The notes under the pieces: generated by a model
Databases searched by the model: none
Told to the model about the DNA's origin: nothing
The model's input: only the letters and a program-made list of their open reading frames with translations
Program-made: the position numbers and the translations under genes
Shown: positions 17,703 through 25,742 of the stretch, piece by piece
Numbering within the stretch: the first letter of the stretch is position 1
How the letters are laid out: every line of letters begins with the position of its first letter
NCBI RefSeq assembly: GCF_014652615.1
Contig: NZ_BMZD01000001.1
Coordinates: 393,962-457,961 of the forward strand
Origin: Novosphingobium arvoryzae
GTDB taxonomy: Bacteria > Pseudomonadota > Alphaproteobacteria > Sphingomonadales > Sphingomonadaceae
Direction: 5' to 3'
Length of the DNA: 64,000 nucleotides

Positions 17703-18419
17703 ATGAACAAAAACAGCGCCATCATGCGGCTTGCAACCTGTGGACTTTTCCTTGCTGCGTGCAGTTCCCCTGCCGCGTTGGCCCAGTCGGCCCCGCCCAG
17801 CGGCACATTCTATGCCGGCGCTCACGCAACTTACGACAAAGACTCAAACCTCTGGGACGACGTTGCTGTAGGGTATCTGGGAGAACATAGCTCCGACGGT
17901 GTCCATTTTGGGGCTCAGCTCGGATACGACCTTGATCTGGGACCCCTATTTGTCGGCGCTGTCGCAACTTTCAGGCCAAATGGCGTTTCCGGCGAGCACA
18001 AAGATCTCCAATTCAGTGATAACATACCCCAATACGACCGTTCAGATGAGAAATGGAATGCCCAGTTCGCTGGTCGGGCGGGGGTGAGCACGGCCGGTTT
18101 CCGTCTTTATGGCAAGACCGGTTTGGCGCTAAGCCGCAAACGCTACACGATAATAGGCTATCTGGTCGAAAACGAAGTCTTTTCGAGCAAGACCACGACG
18201 CGCTCCGGTTGGCTGCTGGGAGCCGGGGTGGAACGGGATCTGGCACCCCATATCGCGGTTTTCATCGATTATACTCATGCCGATTACGGGTATCGTACCG
18301 TCAACTTTTCCTGCCCTACTGCCGATAGCGCATGCGGGCCAGCCGGTTCGAGCGTGATCCCCATCCGACTTGATGACAAAACCGGCAATGTTTCGGTGGG
18401 CTTCAACCTGAGATTCTGA
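17703..18419 (+). CDS. Outer-membrane beta-barrel protein
   Basis: 238 aa; AAAGGA precedes the ATG by 9 nt and the gene starts 15 bp after the previous barrel gene, so the two are co-transcribed. The signal peptide ends A-L-A-Q; an internal A-A-C-S could alternatively act as a lipobox. The body (FYAGAHATYDKDSNLWDD, LGYDLDLGPLFVGAVATF) and the C-terminal VSVGFNLRF are barrel features. Confidence 0.78.
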   Translation: MNKNSAIMRLATCGLFLAACSSPAALAQSAPPSGTFYAGAHATYDKDSNLWDDVAVGYLGEHSSDGVHFGAQLGYDLDLGPLFVGAVATFRPNGVSGEHKDLQFSDNIPQYDRSDEKWNAQFAGRAGVSTAGFRLYGKTGLALSRKRYTIIGYLVENEVFSSKTTTRSGWLLGAGVERDLAPHIAVFIDYTHADYGYRTVNFSCPTADSACGPAGSSVIPIRLDDKTGNVSVGFNLRF

Positions 18420-18485
18420 ACAAGTCGCGCGCAAGACTATTCAGAAATGGTTGAGGCAGCGGTTCCATGACAAGGCAAAGGCAAA

Positions 18486-19358
18486 ATGACGATATCCGAA
18501 CGCTTCGTTATCGTACCAAAGATCGCTCACCCATGGTCGGACGAAGTGAGACTAGGAGCCGACCGCCAGGCCGACTTGCTTGCCGCTTATGGTAAGAGAA
18601 CGATTGCTATCGACTACCGCCCGCCTGACAAGGCCGAAGCAAACATTCAGGAAGCCATTTTAGCAGGGCTACTGGACGAACTGCCCACTGGCGTGGCCGT
18701 TGACCCGGTCGCTACACCGGAAGCCCTTCCCACGCTTCTTCAATTGCGCGCTGCGGGTGTACCTGTGGTGCTGTTCGACTGTCCGGAAGCACATTCCGGC
18801 TTGTGCAGCATCGGCAATGACTTTGTTAGGCAGGGCGCCATTGCTGCAGAAAAGCTCATAGAAATCATTGGTGGTACAGGCAAAGTGGCAATCATGCAGG
18901 GGGTGCCCGACGCGCCAAACCATCACGAAAGGTTTGAGGCTCAATGCAGGGTTTTGAGGGACCATCCCGGGATCACGATTGTGGATGGCGGCACCGATCA
19001 CGACAGCATTGCCCTGGCCGAGCAAGCCGCAATACGAACATTGTCGGATCATGCCGATCTGCGTGGCTACCTGTGCTGTGATGCTGCTGGGCCGATCGGC
19101 ATTGCCAACGCGCTGCGACTTTCGGGTCGCTGGACATCAGTGGCGTGCGTGGCGATGGATGGGATCCGTCCGATACTTGAAGCCATCCGTGATGGCGTGA
19201 TCCGTGCATCCTCTGCGACCAAGCCGCGTATGCAAGGTGCAATGATCGTGCAGATGCTCTGGCTCGCCGGTCGGGGTGTCCAGCTGCCCTGCCAAATTGA
19301 CACGGGCATTGATGTCATCACGCCGGTTAATGTTGCCCAATTCCTCGCTGAGTGTTGA
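18486..19358 (+). CDS. LacI/ribose-type periplasmic-binding-fold protein without signal peptide
   Basis: 290 aa. The fold of sugar-type binding proteins is recognisable: IVPKIAHPWSDEVRLGA at the N-terminus, a GVPVVLFDCPE hinge strand, GKVAIMQGVPDAPNHHERFEA, and a C-terminal DTGIDVITPVNV. There is neither a signal peptide nor an N-terminal helix-turn-helix, so it should be a cytoplasmic ligand-binding protein rather than a transporter component or repressor. A start further upstream was looked for and none gives a signal. It lies 95 bp before the histidine decarboxylase gene and may sense or buffer a metabolite of that enzyme; this is inference. Confidence 0.7.
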   Translation: MTISERFVIVPKIAHPWSDEVRLGADRQADLLAAYGKRTIAIDYRPPDKAEANIQEAILAGLLDELPTGVAVDPVATPEALPTLLQLRAAGVPVVLFDCPEAHSGLCSIGNDFVRQGAIAAEKLIEIIGGTGKVAIMQGVPDAPNHHERFEAQCRVLRDHPGITIVDGGTDHDSIALAEQAAIRTLSDHADLRGYLCCDAAGPIGIANALRLSGRWTSVACVAMDGIRPILEAIRDGVIRASSATKPRMQGAMIVQMLWLAGRGVQLPCQIDTGIDVITPVNVAQFLAEC

Positions 19359-19453
19359 AGCGGAAACCAACATCCTAAGCTCAATACCGGATGCCGCCGT
19401 TTCCGGCAGGCATGGGGCCATGCACGAAATTTATTCGAATGGAAATTTGAAAA

Positions 19454-20620
19454 ATGCTAAGTGAATTGCAGCGCGCGCAGTTGGAAGAATTTTCCCGCGA
19501 GATGGGGAAACACAAGCCAACCTCTGTTGGCTACCCGTTTAACCAGAATGTCCAGTTTTCTGAGTTTTATCACTGGTACGCGGTGTCCGGCCTCGCCGAC
19601 ATGGCGCTGAATAACATCGGCGATCCGCGCCAGCCCAGTCCCTATGCACTGAACGCACATTCGTTCGAAAACGAGGTGATCGATTTTTTCGCTCCGCTTT
19701 ATGGTTTCACCCCCAACAATTACTGGGGCATCGTTACCAGCAGCGGCACGGACGGCAACAATCACGGGATCTATTTCGGTGTCAACTGCCTGCGCGCGCA
19801 GAGCGAGGATCCGCCGATCGTCTATGTTTCGCAAGAAGCCCATTATTCTATCAAGAAACTGACCCACCTTCAACAACTCGACATGCGGATGATACCAACG
19901 AATATCCGTGGCGAGATGGACATAGAGGCTTTTGAGCAGGCGCTTGATCCCCGTCGCCCAGCATTAGTCGTCATGGCGATTGGCACAACCTTCAAAGGTG
20001 GGCTGGATGATCAGGCCGCAATCAATGCCGTTCTGGCTCACAAACGGCCCGTTGCGGTTTACCGCCATGCCGATGCGGCGCTGTTCGGAGGCTATCTGCC
20101 CTTCACGGATCACGCCGATCTGGTGAACCAGCAGATTTGCGGCTTTGATTCCATTGCAGTAAGTGGGCACAAGTTCTTCGGGTTCGACGAACCTCTTGGT
20201 CTGTTCATCACCCTGCCGGAAGTGCTGCAACGGCAGAACCCATTTCACGTATCCTATCTAAATGCGGCGGTCCCCACGATCAGTTGCTCGCGCTCGGCGC
20301 TGGGGCCACTCAAGTTCTGGTGGCAAATCCACAAGGTTGGGATCGAAGGTTATCGCCGAAATGCGGCGCTGATCCTCAAAAACGCCATTTATCTCAAGCA
20401 TAGACTGGATGAAATCGGATATCCGGCTTGGAGGAACGAGTTCTCCAATACGGTGTATTTCCGTAGACCTTCAGACTGGATCATGCGCAAGTGGAACCTT
20501 GCACCAGACGAAGATGTAAGGCTAGGCGGCAAATTGGCACATGACATCGTTATGCGACATGAAGGGATGCATTTGGTTGACCGCTTTATCCTCGATCTGC
20601 TTGATGATTTATCGGATTAA
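19454..20620 (+). CDS. hdc: PLP-dependent histidine decarboxylase
   Basis: 388 aa, group II PLP decarboxylase of the bacterial histidine decarboxylase type (about 380 aa). The Schiff-base lysine is in AVSGHKFFGFDEPLG; the upstream histidine that stacks on PLP is in VSQEAHYSIKK; the SSGTDGNNHGIYFG segment binds the cofactor phosphate. It should make histamine and CO2 from L-histidine in the cytoplasm. A basic amino-acid-type ABC importer lies upstream on the same strand, which fits histidine uptake but does not prove it. Related serine or aspartate decarboxylases of this fold are the alternatives. Confidence 0.82.
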   Translation: MLSELQRAQLEEFSREMGKHKPTSVGYPFNQNVQFSEFYHWYAVSGLADMALNNIGDPRQPSPYALNAHSFENEVIDFFAPLYGFTPNNYWGIVTSSGTDGNNHGIYFGVNCLRAQSEDPPIVYVSQEAHYSIKKLTHLQQLDMRMIPTNIRGEMDIEAFEQALDPRRPALVVMAIGTTFKGGLDDQAAINAVLAHKRPVAVYRHADAALFGGYLPFTDHADLVNQQICGFDSIAVSGHKFFGFDEPLGLFITLPEVLQRQNPFHVSYLNAAVPTISCSRSALGPLKFWWQIHKVGIEGYRRNAALILKNAIYLKHRLDEIGYPAWRNEFSNTVYFRRPSDWIMRKWNLAPDEDVRLGGKLAHDIVMRHEGMHLVDRFILDLLDDLSD

Positions 20621-20689
20621 GAGCCCCGAAATTAGCGTCCCTCGTCCATTGGACTCCCAATCCTCGACAAGAGATAAGAGGTGGCCTGA

Positions 20690-21627
20690 GGAATCTGGGC
20701 AGCGGGATAAGTGGATTTTCTGCCTGACGGCGGCCAGGAAGGCCGTATGACAGGAGAAGAGATGAGCAGACGACCGCGCCGGAACCACAGCCCGGCTTTC
20801 AAGGCGAAGGTGGCGCTGGCCGCCGTGAAGGGTGAGAAGACGCTGGCCGAGCTGGCGCAGTTGTTCGACGTGCATCCGAACCAGATCACGACGTGGCGCA
20901 CGCAGTTGCTGGAAGGGGCTGCCGGTGTGTTTGGCGCCGATGGCACGGCGGACGGGTCCGAGCCGACGGTGGACGTGAAGACACTGCACGCCAAGATCGG
21001 CGAGCTGACGCTGGCGAATGATTTTTTGGCCGGCGCGCTCGGCAAGGCAGGACTGTTGCCGAGCGCAAAACGATGATCGATCGTTCGCACGACTTGCCCT
21101 TGACGCGGCAGGCGCGGGAGCTGGGGATCAGCCGGGGCAGCGTTTATTATCTGCCCCGGCCGGTGTCGGACGCCGATCTGAAGGTCATGCGGCGGATCGA
21201 CGAGTTGCACCTGGAGTTCCCATTCGCTGGCAGCCGGATGCTGCGCGACCTGCTGCGTCAGGAGGGCATCGAGATCGGCCGTTGCCACGTCGCGACGCTG
21301 ATGAAGAAGATGGCGATCGAGGCGCTCTACCGCCGCCCGAACACCTCGAAGGCGGCGCCGGGGCACAAGGTCTACCCGTATCTGCTGCGCAAGCTGCCGA
21401 TCGTGCGGCCGAACCAGGTCTGGGCAACCGACATCAGCTACATCCCGATGGCCAGAGGCTTCGTCTATCTCGTAGCGATCGTCGACTGGTTCAGCCGCAA
21501 GGTGCTCGCCCACCGGGTATCGATCACGATGGAGGCGGACTTCTGCGTCGAGGCGCTGGAGGAAGCCTTGGCGCGCTACGGCAAGCCGGAGATTTTCAAC
21601 ACCGACCAGGGCAGTCAGTTGGACACC
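20690..21627 (+). mobile_element. IS3-family insertion sequence, 3' truncated
   Basis: The element carries orfA and orfB in the usual overlapping arrangement. The right end is lost where orfB homology stops near 21627, and no matching terminal repeat is visible there. The left end lies somewhere between 20621 and 20745 and cannot be fixed from sequence alone, so the start given is approximate. Confidence 0.75.
20762..21076 (+). CDS. IS3-family transposase OrfA
   Basis: 104 aa from the ATG at 20762 (AGGAGAAGAG upstream). The N-terminal helix-turn-helix (SPAFKAKVALAAVKGEKTLAELAQLFDVHPNQITTWRTQLLEGA) is typical of IS3 OrfA and binds the element ends. A C-terminal leucine-zipper-like stretch (LHAKIGELTLANDFLAGALGKAGLL) follows. 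It ends in an ATGA overlap with orfB, where a programmed frameshift would normally make OrfAB. Confidence 0.88.
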   Translation: MSRRPRRNHSPAFKAKVALAAVKGEKTLAELAQLFDVHPNQITTWRTQLLEGAAGVFGADGTADGSEPTVDVKTLHAKIGELTLANDFLAGALGKAGLLPSAKR

Positions 21628-21654
21628 TCGAAGAACCCAGTAATTTTGTCGTGA
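21073..21654 (+). pseudogene. IS3-family transposase OrfB, C-terminally truncated
   Basis: 193 codons instead of about 270-290. The N-terminal HTH_21 region (MRRIDELHLEFPFAGSRMLRDLLRQ) and the rve integrase core are present, with catalytic Asp in ATDISYIPM and Asp in FNTDQGSQ. The frame then runs into unrelated sequence and stops, so the catalytic Glu of the DDE triad is missing and the enzyme should be dead. Truncation coincides with the start of IS5-related sequence. Confidence 0.88.
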
Positions 21655-21773
21655 TCGCGTCTGGACGTGTGCCGAAGGCATGAAGGGCTTGGATGTTTGC
21701 CCGATTTACCTTCGGTGGCCTACGGCTCCGGCTGATTTTGGTGTTTCCGGTACCCCTTGGGACCGTTTTGATG

Positions 21774-22337
21774 TCATGCAGCCGCAGTTCGCCCCTCGAG
21801 CCAGGCCAGACGCTGGAAGTTATAGACGAGGTTGGCCATGCCGATCTTGATGGTGGCGCGGGCGATGCCGATAGTGCGCACGACGAGCCCCATCCGGTGC
21901 TTCTGCCCCGCGAACACATGCTCGACCTGGGCGCGGATCTTGGATCGTCTGGTATTGGCCCTGGCGATCCGCTCGGGCAGCGGCTGCCTCGGCTTGCGCT
22001 TCTGGTGGACGTGGCTCTTGAACATGCCTGCCGCCAGGAAAGCCTCGTTTTTCTTCGACCGGTAGGCCGTGTCTGCCCAGACGCCCGAACCGGTATTGGC
22101 CTTGCTGACCAAGTCCGGCAGTCGTGCACCGTCATGGGCATTGGCGGCGCTGGCATCCCAGGTGCGGATCAGCCCATGGGCTTTGTCGATGCCGATGTGG
22201 TTCTTGTAGCCGAACATCGGGATGGCGAGATCGACGGGCTTTGCCGCCTTCGGGTCAGCGCCTTCCCGGACCTTGGCCTTGCTGTACTTGATCGACCAAC
22301 GCGCATCGCGGTCCTTTTGTCGGGCCTTGACTGACAC
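21774..22337 (-). pseudogene. IS5-family transposase, N-terminally truncated
   Basis: About 187 codons, the C-terminal part only. The DDE_Tnp_1 core is visible: FGYKNHIGIDKAHGLIR, the second Asp in GVWADTAYRSKKNE, and the Y-x2-R-x3-E-x6 equivalent RSKIRAQVEHVFAGQKHRMG. The N-terminus with the first Asp and its helix-turn-helix is absent; on that side the sequence changes near 22330 to an unrelated plus-strand gene fragment. Non-functional remnant. Confidence 0.85.
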
Positions 22338-22557
22338 GAATCAAGACGAAACAACGACAGATAAGGTAGCACCGGAGAAGAAGTCCCGGAAGTCCCCCGC
22401 TAGCCAGAAATGGGGTGCGAAGGTCATGGATAGCGGGTTTTGCATGCTGCCATCCCTGTTGCTGCGAGCGCAGCGCCGTCTGCACCTGAACCCGACACAA
22501 TTGGCGGTACTGATCCAGATCGTGGATCACTGGTGGGATGCTGGACGCAAACCCTAA
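22327..22557 (+). pseudogene. Fragment of a helix-turn-helix DNA-binding protein gene
   Basis: About 76 codons from a possible TTG at 22327. The segment SGFCMLPSLLLRAQRRLHLNPTQLAVLIQIVDHWWD matches the N-terminal region of a helix-turn-helix protein family that I recall from plasmids and integrative elements. The continuation with the recognition helix is missing: it stops exactly where mer sequence begins (22557). The fragment is thus trapped between two broken elements. Confidence 0.6.
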
Positions 22558-22714
22558 CTTTGCTGACGCCTTCGACCTTGGAAATCGCCTTCTTGACGGT
22601 GATCGGACAAGCGGAGCAGGTCATGCCCGGTACGGACAGCGTGACGGTCTGGGTGGCGGCCCACACGGGGGCAACAACGGCAGCGATGGCGAGAGAGGCA
22701 AACAGTTTTTTCAT
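22424..22714 (-). pseudogene. merP: merP, periplasmic mercury-binding protein, truncated
   Basis: The signal peptide (ending V-W-A-A) and the heavy-metal site MTCSACPITVKK are intact, and MerP identity continues through KVEGVSKV at about residue 53. From about 22556 the sequence changes and the frame reads through unrelated DNA to a stop at 22424. Normal MerP is 91 aa; the last strand and helix are lost. The gene follows merT by 15 bp. No merA or other downstream mer gene remains, so this operon cannot reduce Hg(II). Confidence 0.9.
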
Positions 22715-22729
22715 GATGAACTCCTGTGA

Positions 22730-23080
22730 TTAATAGAAAAATGGCATGACGTAGGGAAATCCGAGCGCGACCAGAACCAGCGCGGCCACGACCCAGAAAA
22801 TGAGCTTGTAAGTAGCGCGCACTTGGGGAATCGCACACACATCCCCTGGTTTGCAGGCTTGCGCCGGTCGGTAGATGCGCCGCCAGGCGAAAAACAGCGC
22901 CACCAACGCCGCGCCGATGAAGATCGGGCGATAAGGTTCCAACACCGTCAAGTTGCCGATCCAAGCGCCGCTGAACCCCAGGGCGATCAGAACCAGCGGC
23001 CCCAGGCAGCAAGCCGAGGCGAGGATGGCGGCTAGCCCGCCAGTGAAGAGCGCCCCGCGCCCGTTTTGAGGTTCAGACAT
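22730..23080 (-). CDS. merT: Mercuric transport protein MerT
   Basis: 116 aa, the standard length. Three transmembrane helices. Paired cysteines are in the first helix (SACCLGP, Hg(II) uptake) and in the cytoplasmic loop ([12 protein letters not shown]). It imports Hg(II) from MerP across the inner membrane for MerA. It is the first gene of the mer transcript, divergent from merR. With merA missing, expression would import mercury without detoxifying it. Confidence 0.95.
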   Translation of the reverse strand: MSEPQNGRGALFTGGLAAILASACCLGPLVLIALGFSGAWIGNLTVLEPYRPIFIGAALVALFFAWRRIYRPAQACKPGDVCAIPQVRATYKLIFWVVAALVLVALGFPYVMPFFY

Positions 23081-23115
23081 ACGCTTGTCCTTTCAAATCT
23101 GGATTGGATAGCTTA

Positions 23116-23146
23116 AGCTTACTTCCGTACCAATGTACGGAGTCAA
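23116..23146 (-). promoter_or_regulatory. mer promoter/operator (PmerT) bound by MerR
   Basis: On the minus strand a TTGACT -35 (23141-23146) and a TAAGCT -10 (23116-23121) are separated by 19 bp, the over-long spacer that makes mer promoters MerR-dependent. The dyad GTACATTGGTAC lies in the spacer. The layout matches the Tn21/Tn501 mer operator as I know it. Confidence 0.92.
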
Positions 23147-23151
23147 GCGAT

Positions 23152-23586
23152 ATGGAAAAAAATTTGGAGAATCTGACTATTGGCGTTTTCGCCAAGGCGG
23201 CCGGGGTCAACGTGGAAACAATCCGGTTCTATCAGCGCAAGGGCTTGTTGCCGGAGCCGGACAAGCCCTATGGCAGCATCCGCCGCTATGGCGAGGCGGA
23301 TGTGACGCGGGTGCGCTTCGTGAAATCAGCCCAGCGGCTCGGATTCAGCCTCGACGAGATCGCAGAGCTGCTGAGGCTGGATGACGGCACCCACTGCGAG
23401 GAAGCCAGCAGCCTGGCCGAGCACAAGCTTCAGGACGTGCGCGAAAAAATGACCGACCTGGCGCGCATGGAAACCGTGCTATCCGAACTTGTGTTCGCCT
23501 GCCATGCGCGGCAAGGGAACGTTTCTTGCCCGCTGATTGCTTCGCTGCAAGGGGAGAAAGAGCCGCGTGGTGCCGACGCGGTGTAG
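23152..23586 (+). CDS. merR: Mercury-responsive regulator MerR
   Basis: 144 aa. N-terminal MerR helix-turn-helix ([26 protein letters not shown]), dimerisation helix, and the three Hg(II) ligands C82 (GTHCEEA), C117 (FACHAR) and C126 (NVSCPLIA). The non-ligand C115 of Tn501 MerR is Phe here. The C-terminus ([10 protein letters not shown]) also differs from Tn501. The ATG at 23152 lies just beyond the operator; the longer frame upstream would run through the promoter. Full-length and probably functional. Confidence 0.95.
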   Translation: MEKNLENLTIGVFAKAAGVNVETIRFYQRKGLLPEPDKPYGSIRRYGEADVTRVRFVKSAQRLGFSLDEIAELLRLDDGTHCEEASSLAEHKLQDVREKMTDLARMETVLSELVFACHARQGNVSCPLIASLQGEKEPRGADAV

Positions 23587-23602
23587 CCGAGGGTAGTTAC
23601 GC

Positions 23603-23640
23603 CTTAGCGTGCTTTATTTTCCGTTTTCTGAGACGACCCC
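23603..23640 (-). repeat. 38-bp terminal inverted repeat of a Tn21/Tn501-type (Tn3 family) transposon
   Basis: On the minus strand the sequence starts GGGGTCGTCTCAGAAAAC and ends GCACGCTAAG, the canonical 38-bp end. The outer GGGG is at 23640, so the transposon body lies to the left and includes merR, merT and the merP fragment; the other end and the transposition genes are gone. Confidence 0.92.
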
Positions 23641-24047
23641 CTCCTGGTCGGCCAGCTCACCGGGCCAGCTCGCCAGCTCGTCATCGGGGAGGGCCGCCAG
23701 GATTTGCGGCAGGCTCTGCGTTCGATACGGCGGCGGCGGCAGGTCGGCGGCCGGGCCGTCGCCATCGAGGAACGCGGGGCCTTCTTCCTGGCGTTCATCA
23801 TCGAGGCGAACGCACCACGTCGGCGGGCCTCGGTCTTTGTCACTTCCTCGCCACGCGCCAGCGCCCGGTAAAGGGTCGAACGATGCACGGCCAGCAGCTC
23901 GGCCGCTTCCTTCACCGTCCGGCCGTCACTGGCATCAGGATTCACCTTCCGGCCGCCCGCTAGCGGACCCTGGTCAGGTTCCGCGAAGGTGGGCGCAGAC
24001 ATGCTGGGCTCGTCAGGATCAAACTGCACTATGAGGCGGCGGTTCAT
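23641..24047 (-). pseudogene. Possible helix-turn-helix gene fragment cut by the transposon end
   Basis: On the minus strand from an ATG at 24047, one frame reads a helix-turn-helix-like stretch, VKEAAELLAVHRSTLYRALA, at about residues 57-76. Further on, codon composition looks more protein-like in a second frame (LPQILAALPDDELASWPGELADQEG), which suggests a frameshift or two overlapping genes. Both run into the transposon terminal repeat. I do not recognise the protein. Low confidence that it is a real gene. Confidence 0.35.
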
Positions 24048-24065
24048 ACCGCGCCAGGGGAGCGA

Positions 24066-24566
24066 ATGGACAGCGAGGAGCCTCCGAACGTTCGGGTCGC
24101 CTGCTCGGGTGATATCGACGAGGTTGTGCGGCTGATGCACGACGCTGCGGCGTGGATGTCCGCCAAGGGAACGCCCGCCTGGGACGTCGCGCGGATCGAC
24201 CGGACATTCGCGGAGACCTTCGTCCTGAGATCCGAGCTCCTAGTCGCGAGTTGCAGCGACGGCATCGTCGGCTGTTGCACCTTGTCGGCCGAGGATCCCG
24301 AGTTCTGGCCCGACGCCCTCAAGGGGGAGGCCGCATATCTGCACAAGCTCGCGGTGCGACGGACACATGCGGGCCGGGGTGTCAGCTCCGCGCTGATCGA
24401 GGCTTGCCGCCATGCCGCGCGAACGCAGGGGTGCGCCAAGCTGCGGCTCGACTGCCACCCGAACCTGCGTGGCCTATACGAGCGGCTCGGATTCACCCAC
24501 GTCGACACTTTCAATCCCGGCTGGGATCCAACCTTCATCGCAGAACGCCTAGAACTCGAAATCTAA
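24066..24566 (+). CDS. GNAT acetyltransferase, orf5 of the class 1 integron 3'-conserved segment
   Basis: 166 aa. A GNAT fold with acetyl-CoA loop RRTHAGRGVSSALIEA (R-x-x-G-x-G-x-S) and a C-terminal GLYERLGFTHVD. Length and sequence agree with what I recall as orf5, the gene following sul1 in the 3'-conserved segment of class 1 integrons. Function is unassigned. sul1 and qacE-delta1 are absent upstream. The IS6100 297 bp downstream is the usual neighbour of this segment in In4-type integrons. Confidence 0.8.
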   Translation: MDSEEPPNVRVACSGDIDEVVRLMHDAAAWMSAKGTPAWDVARIDRTFAETFVLRSELLVASCSDGIVGCCTLSAEDPEFWPDALKGEAAYLHKLAVRRTHAGRGVSSALIEACRHAARTQGCAKLRLDCHPNLRGLYERLGFTHVDTFNPGWDPTFIAERLELEI

Positions 24567-24862
24567 CGTCCGTTCGGGCATCGAGGTCCATGTCGGGGTG
24601 GGACGGGCCCGTGGCTTCAAGATCACTTGCAGTCCGACCGCGATGTCTTGGTTGCGCGAGAGGTTGTCGATATCCTCCACTTCCATCATCAACCCTGGAT
24701 AATGCCGCCGCCGTCATCGCCGCCGACGCCCGTGCCGGGCTTTTCGGGCCTGTCAGGCTTGCTCGGCCTTCAGCCTGCCTGGGCGAGATCTCCGGCGGAC
24801 GGATTAACGGCGGAGCTTCGCCGCCTTTCGTGCGTGTGAAGGCCGAAGATAGTTCTCTCAAA
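24567..24862. other. Spacer between integron orf5 and IS6100, no convincing gene
   Basis: About 300 bp. Short frames exist on both strands (for example a plus-strand frame ending at 24839) but have low-complexity Pro/Ser/Ala content and no recognisable domain. The position corresponds to the orf6 region of In4-like integrons, so it is probably the tail of the 3'-conserved segment, cut by IS6100. Confidence 0.5.
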
Positions 24863-25742
24863 GGCTCTGTTGCAAAAATCGTGAAGCTTGAGCATGCTTG
24901 GCGGAGATTGGACGGACGGAACGATGACGGATTTCAAGTGGCGCCATTTCCAGGGTGATGTGATCCTGTGGGCGGTGCGCTGGTATTGTCGCTATCCGAT
25001 CAGCTATCGCGACCTTGAGGAAATGCTGGCGGAACGCGGCATTTCGGTCGACCATACGACGATCTATCGCTGGGTCCAGTGCTACGCCCCGGAGATGGAG
25101 AAGCGGCTGCGCTGGTTCTGGCGGCGTGGCTTTGATCCGAGCTGGCGCCTGGATGAAACCTACGTCAAGGTGCGGGGCAAGTGGACCTACCTGTACCGGG
25201 CAGTCGACAAGCGGGGCGACACGATCGATTTCTACCTGTCGCCGACCCGCAGCGCCAAGGCAGCGAAGCGGTTCCTGGGCAAGGCCCTGCGAGGCCTGAA
25301 GCACTGGGAAAAGCCTGCCACGCTCAATACCGACAAAGCGCCGAGCTATGGTGCAGCGATCACCGAATTGAAGCGCGAAGGAAAGCTGGACCGGGAGACG
25401 GCCCACCGGCAGGTGAAGTATCTCAATAACGTGATCGAGGCCGATCACGGAAAGCTCAAGATACTGATCAAGCCGGTGCGCGGTTTCAAATCGATCCCCA
25501 CGGCCTATGCCACGATCAAGGGATTCGAAGTCATGCGAGCCCTGCGCAAAGGACAGGCTCGCCCCTGGTGCCTGCAGCCCGGCATCAGGGGCGAGGTGCG
25601 CCTTGTGGAGAGAGCTTTTGGCATTGGGCCCTCGGCGCTGACGGAGGCCATGGGCATGCTCAACCACCATTTCGCAGCAGCCGCCTGATCGGCGCAGAGC
25701 GACAGCCTACCTCTGACTGCCGCCAATCTTTGCAACAGAGCC
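24863..25742 (+). mobile_element. IS6100, complete (880 bp)
   Basis: Both 14-bp ends are present: GGCTCTGTTGCAAA at 24863 and TTTGCAACAGAGCC ending at 25742. The distance is exactly 880 bp, the length of IS6100. The flanking octamers (CTCTCAAA left, GGTCGAAA right) are not a direct repeat, so the present copy did not arise by simple insertion here, or the flanks were rearranged later. Confidence 0.95.
24894..25688 (+). CDS. tnpA: IS6100 transposase (IS6 family)
   Basis: 264 aa. Single-domain DDE transposase with an N-terminal zinc-less helix-turn-helix region (ISYRDLEEMLAERGISVDHTTIYRWV) and catalytic residues in RLDETYVKV (Asp), LNTDKAPSY (Asp) and NNVIEADHGKLK (Glu). Complete, so it can probably act on other IS6100 copies. 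The ATG at 24894 gives the commonly annotated 264-aa product; an ATG at 24924 is the alternative. Confidence 0.95.
   Translation: MLGGDWTDGTMTDFKWRHFQGDVILWAVRWYCRYPISYRDLEEMLAERGISVDHTTIYRWVQCYAPEMEKRLRWFWRRGFDPSWRLDETYVKVRGKWTYLYRAVDKRGDTIDFYLSPTRSAKAAKRFLGKALRGLKHWEKPATLNTDKAPSYGAAITELKREGKLDRETAHRQVKYLNNVIEADHGKLKILIKPVRGFKSIPTAYATIKGFEVMRALRKGQARPWCLQPGIRGEVRLVERAFGIGPSALTEAMGMLNHHFAAAA

Larger units (their letters stand above)
22556..23640. mobile_element. Remnant of a Tn21/Tn501-like mercury-resistance transposon
   Basis: About 1.1 kb survives: the terminal repeat, merR, the operator, merT and the 5' half of merP. The break in merP abuts a helix-turn-helix gene fragment that itself abuts an IS5 remnant. 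No tnpA, tnpR or merA is in the window. Confidence 0.9.

Noticed and set aside
21018..21683. Second frame across IS3 orfA/orfB as a separate gene
   Set aside because: It is a +1 shadow of orfB with low-complexity Arg/Gly content; orfB homology is continuous in the other frame.
23104..23151. N-terminal extension of MerR
   Set aside because: It would run through the mer operator, and the known MerR N-terminus begins at 23152.
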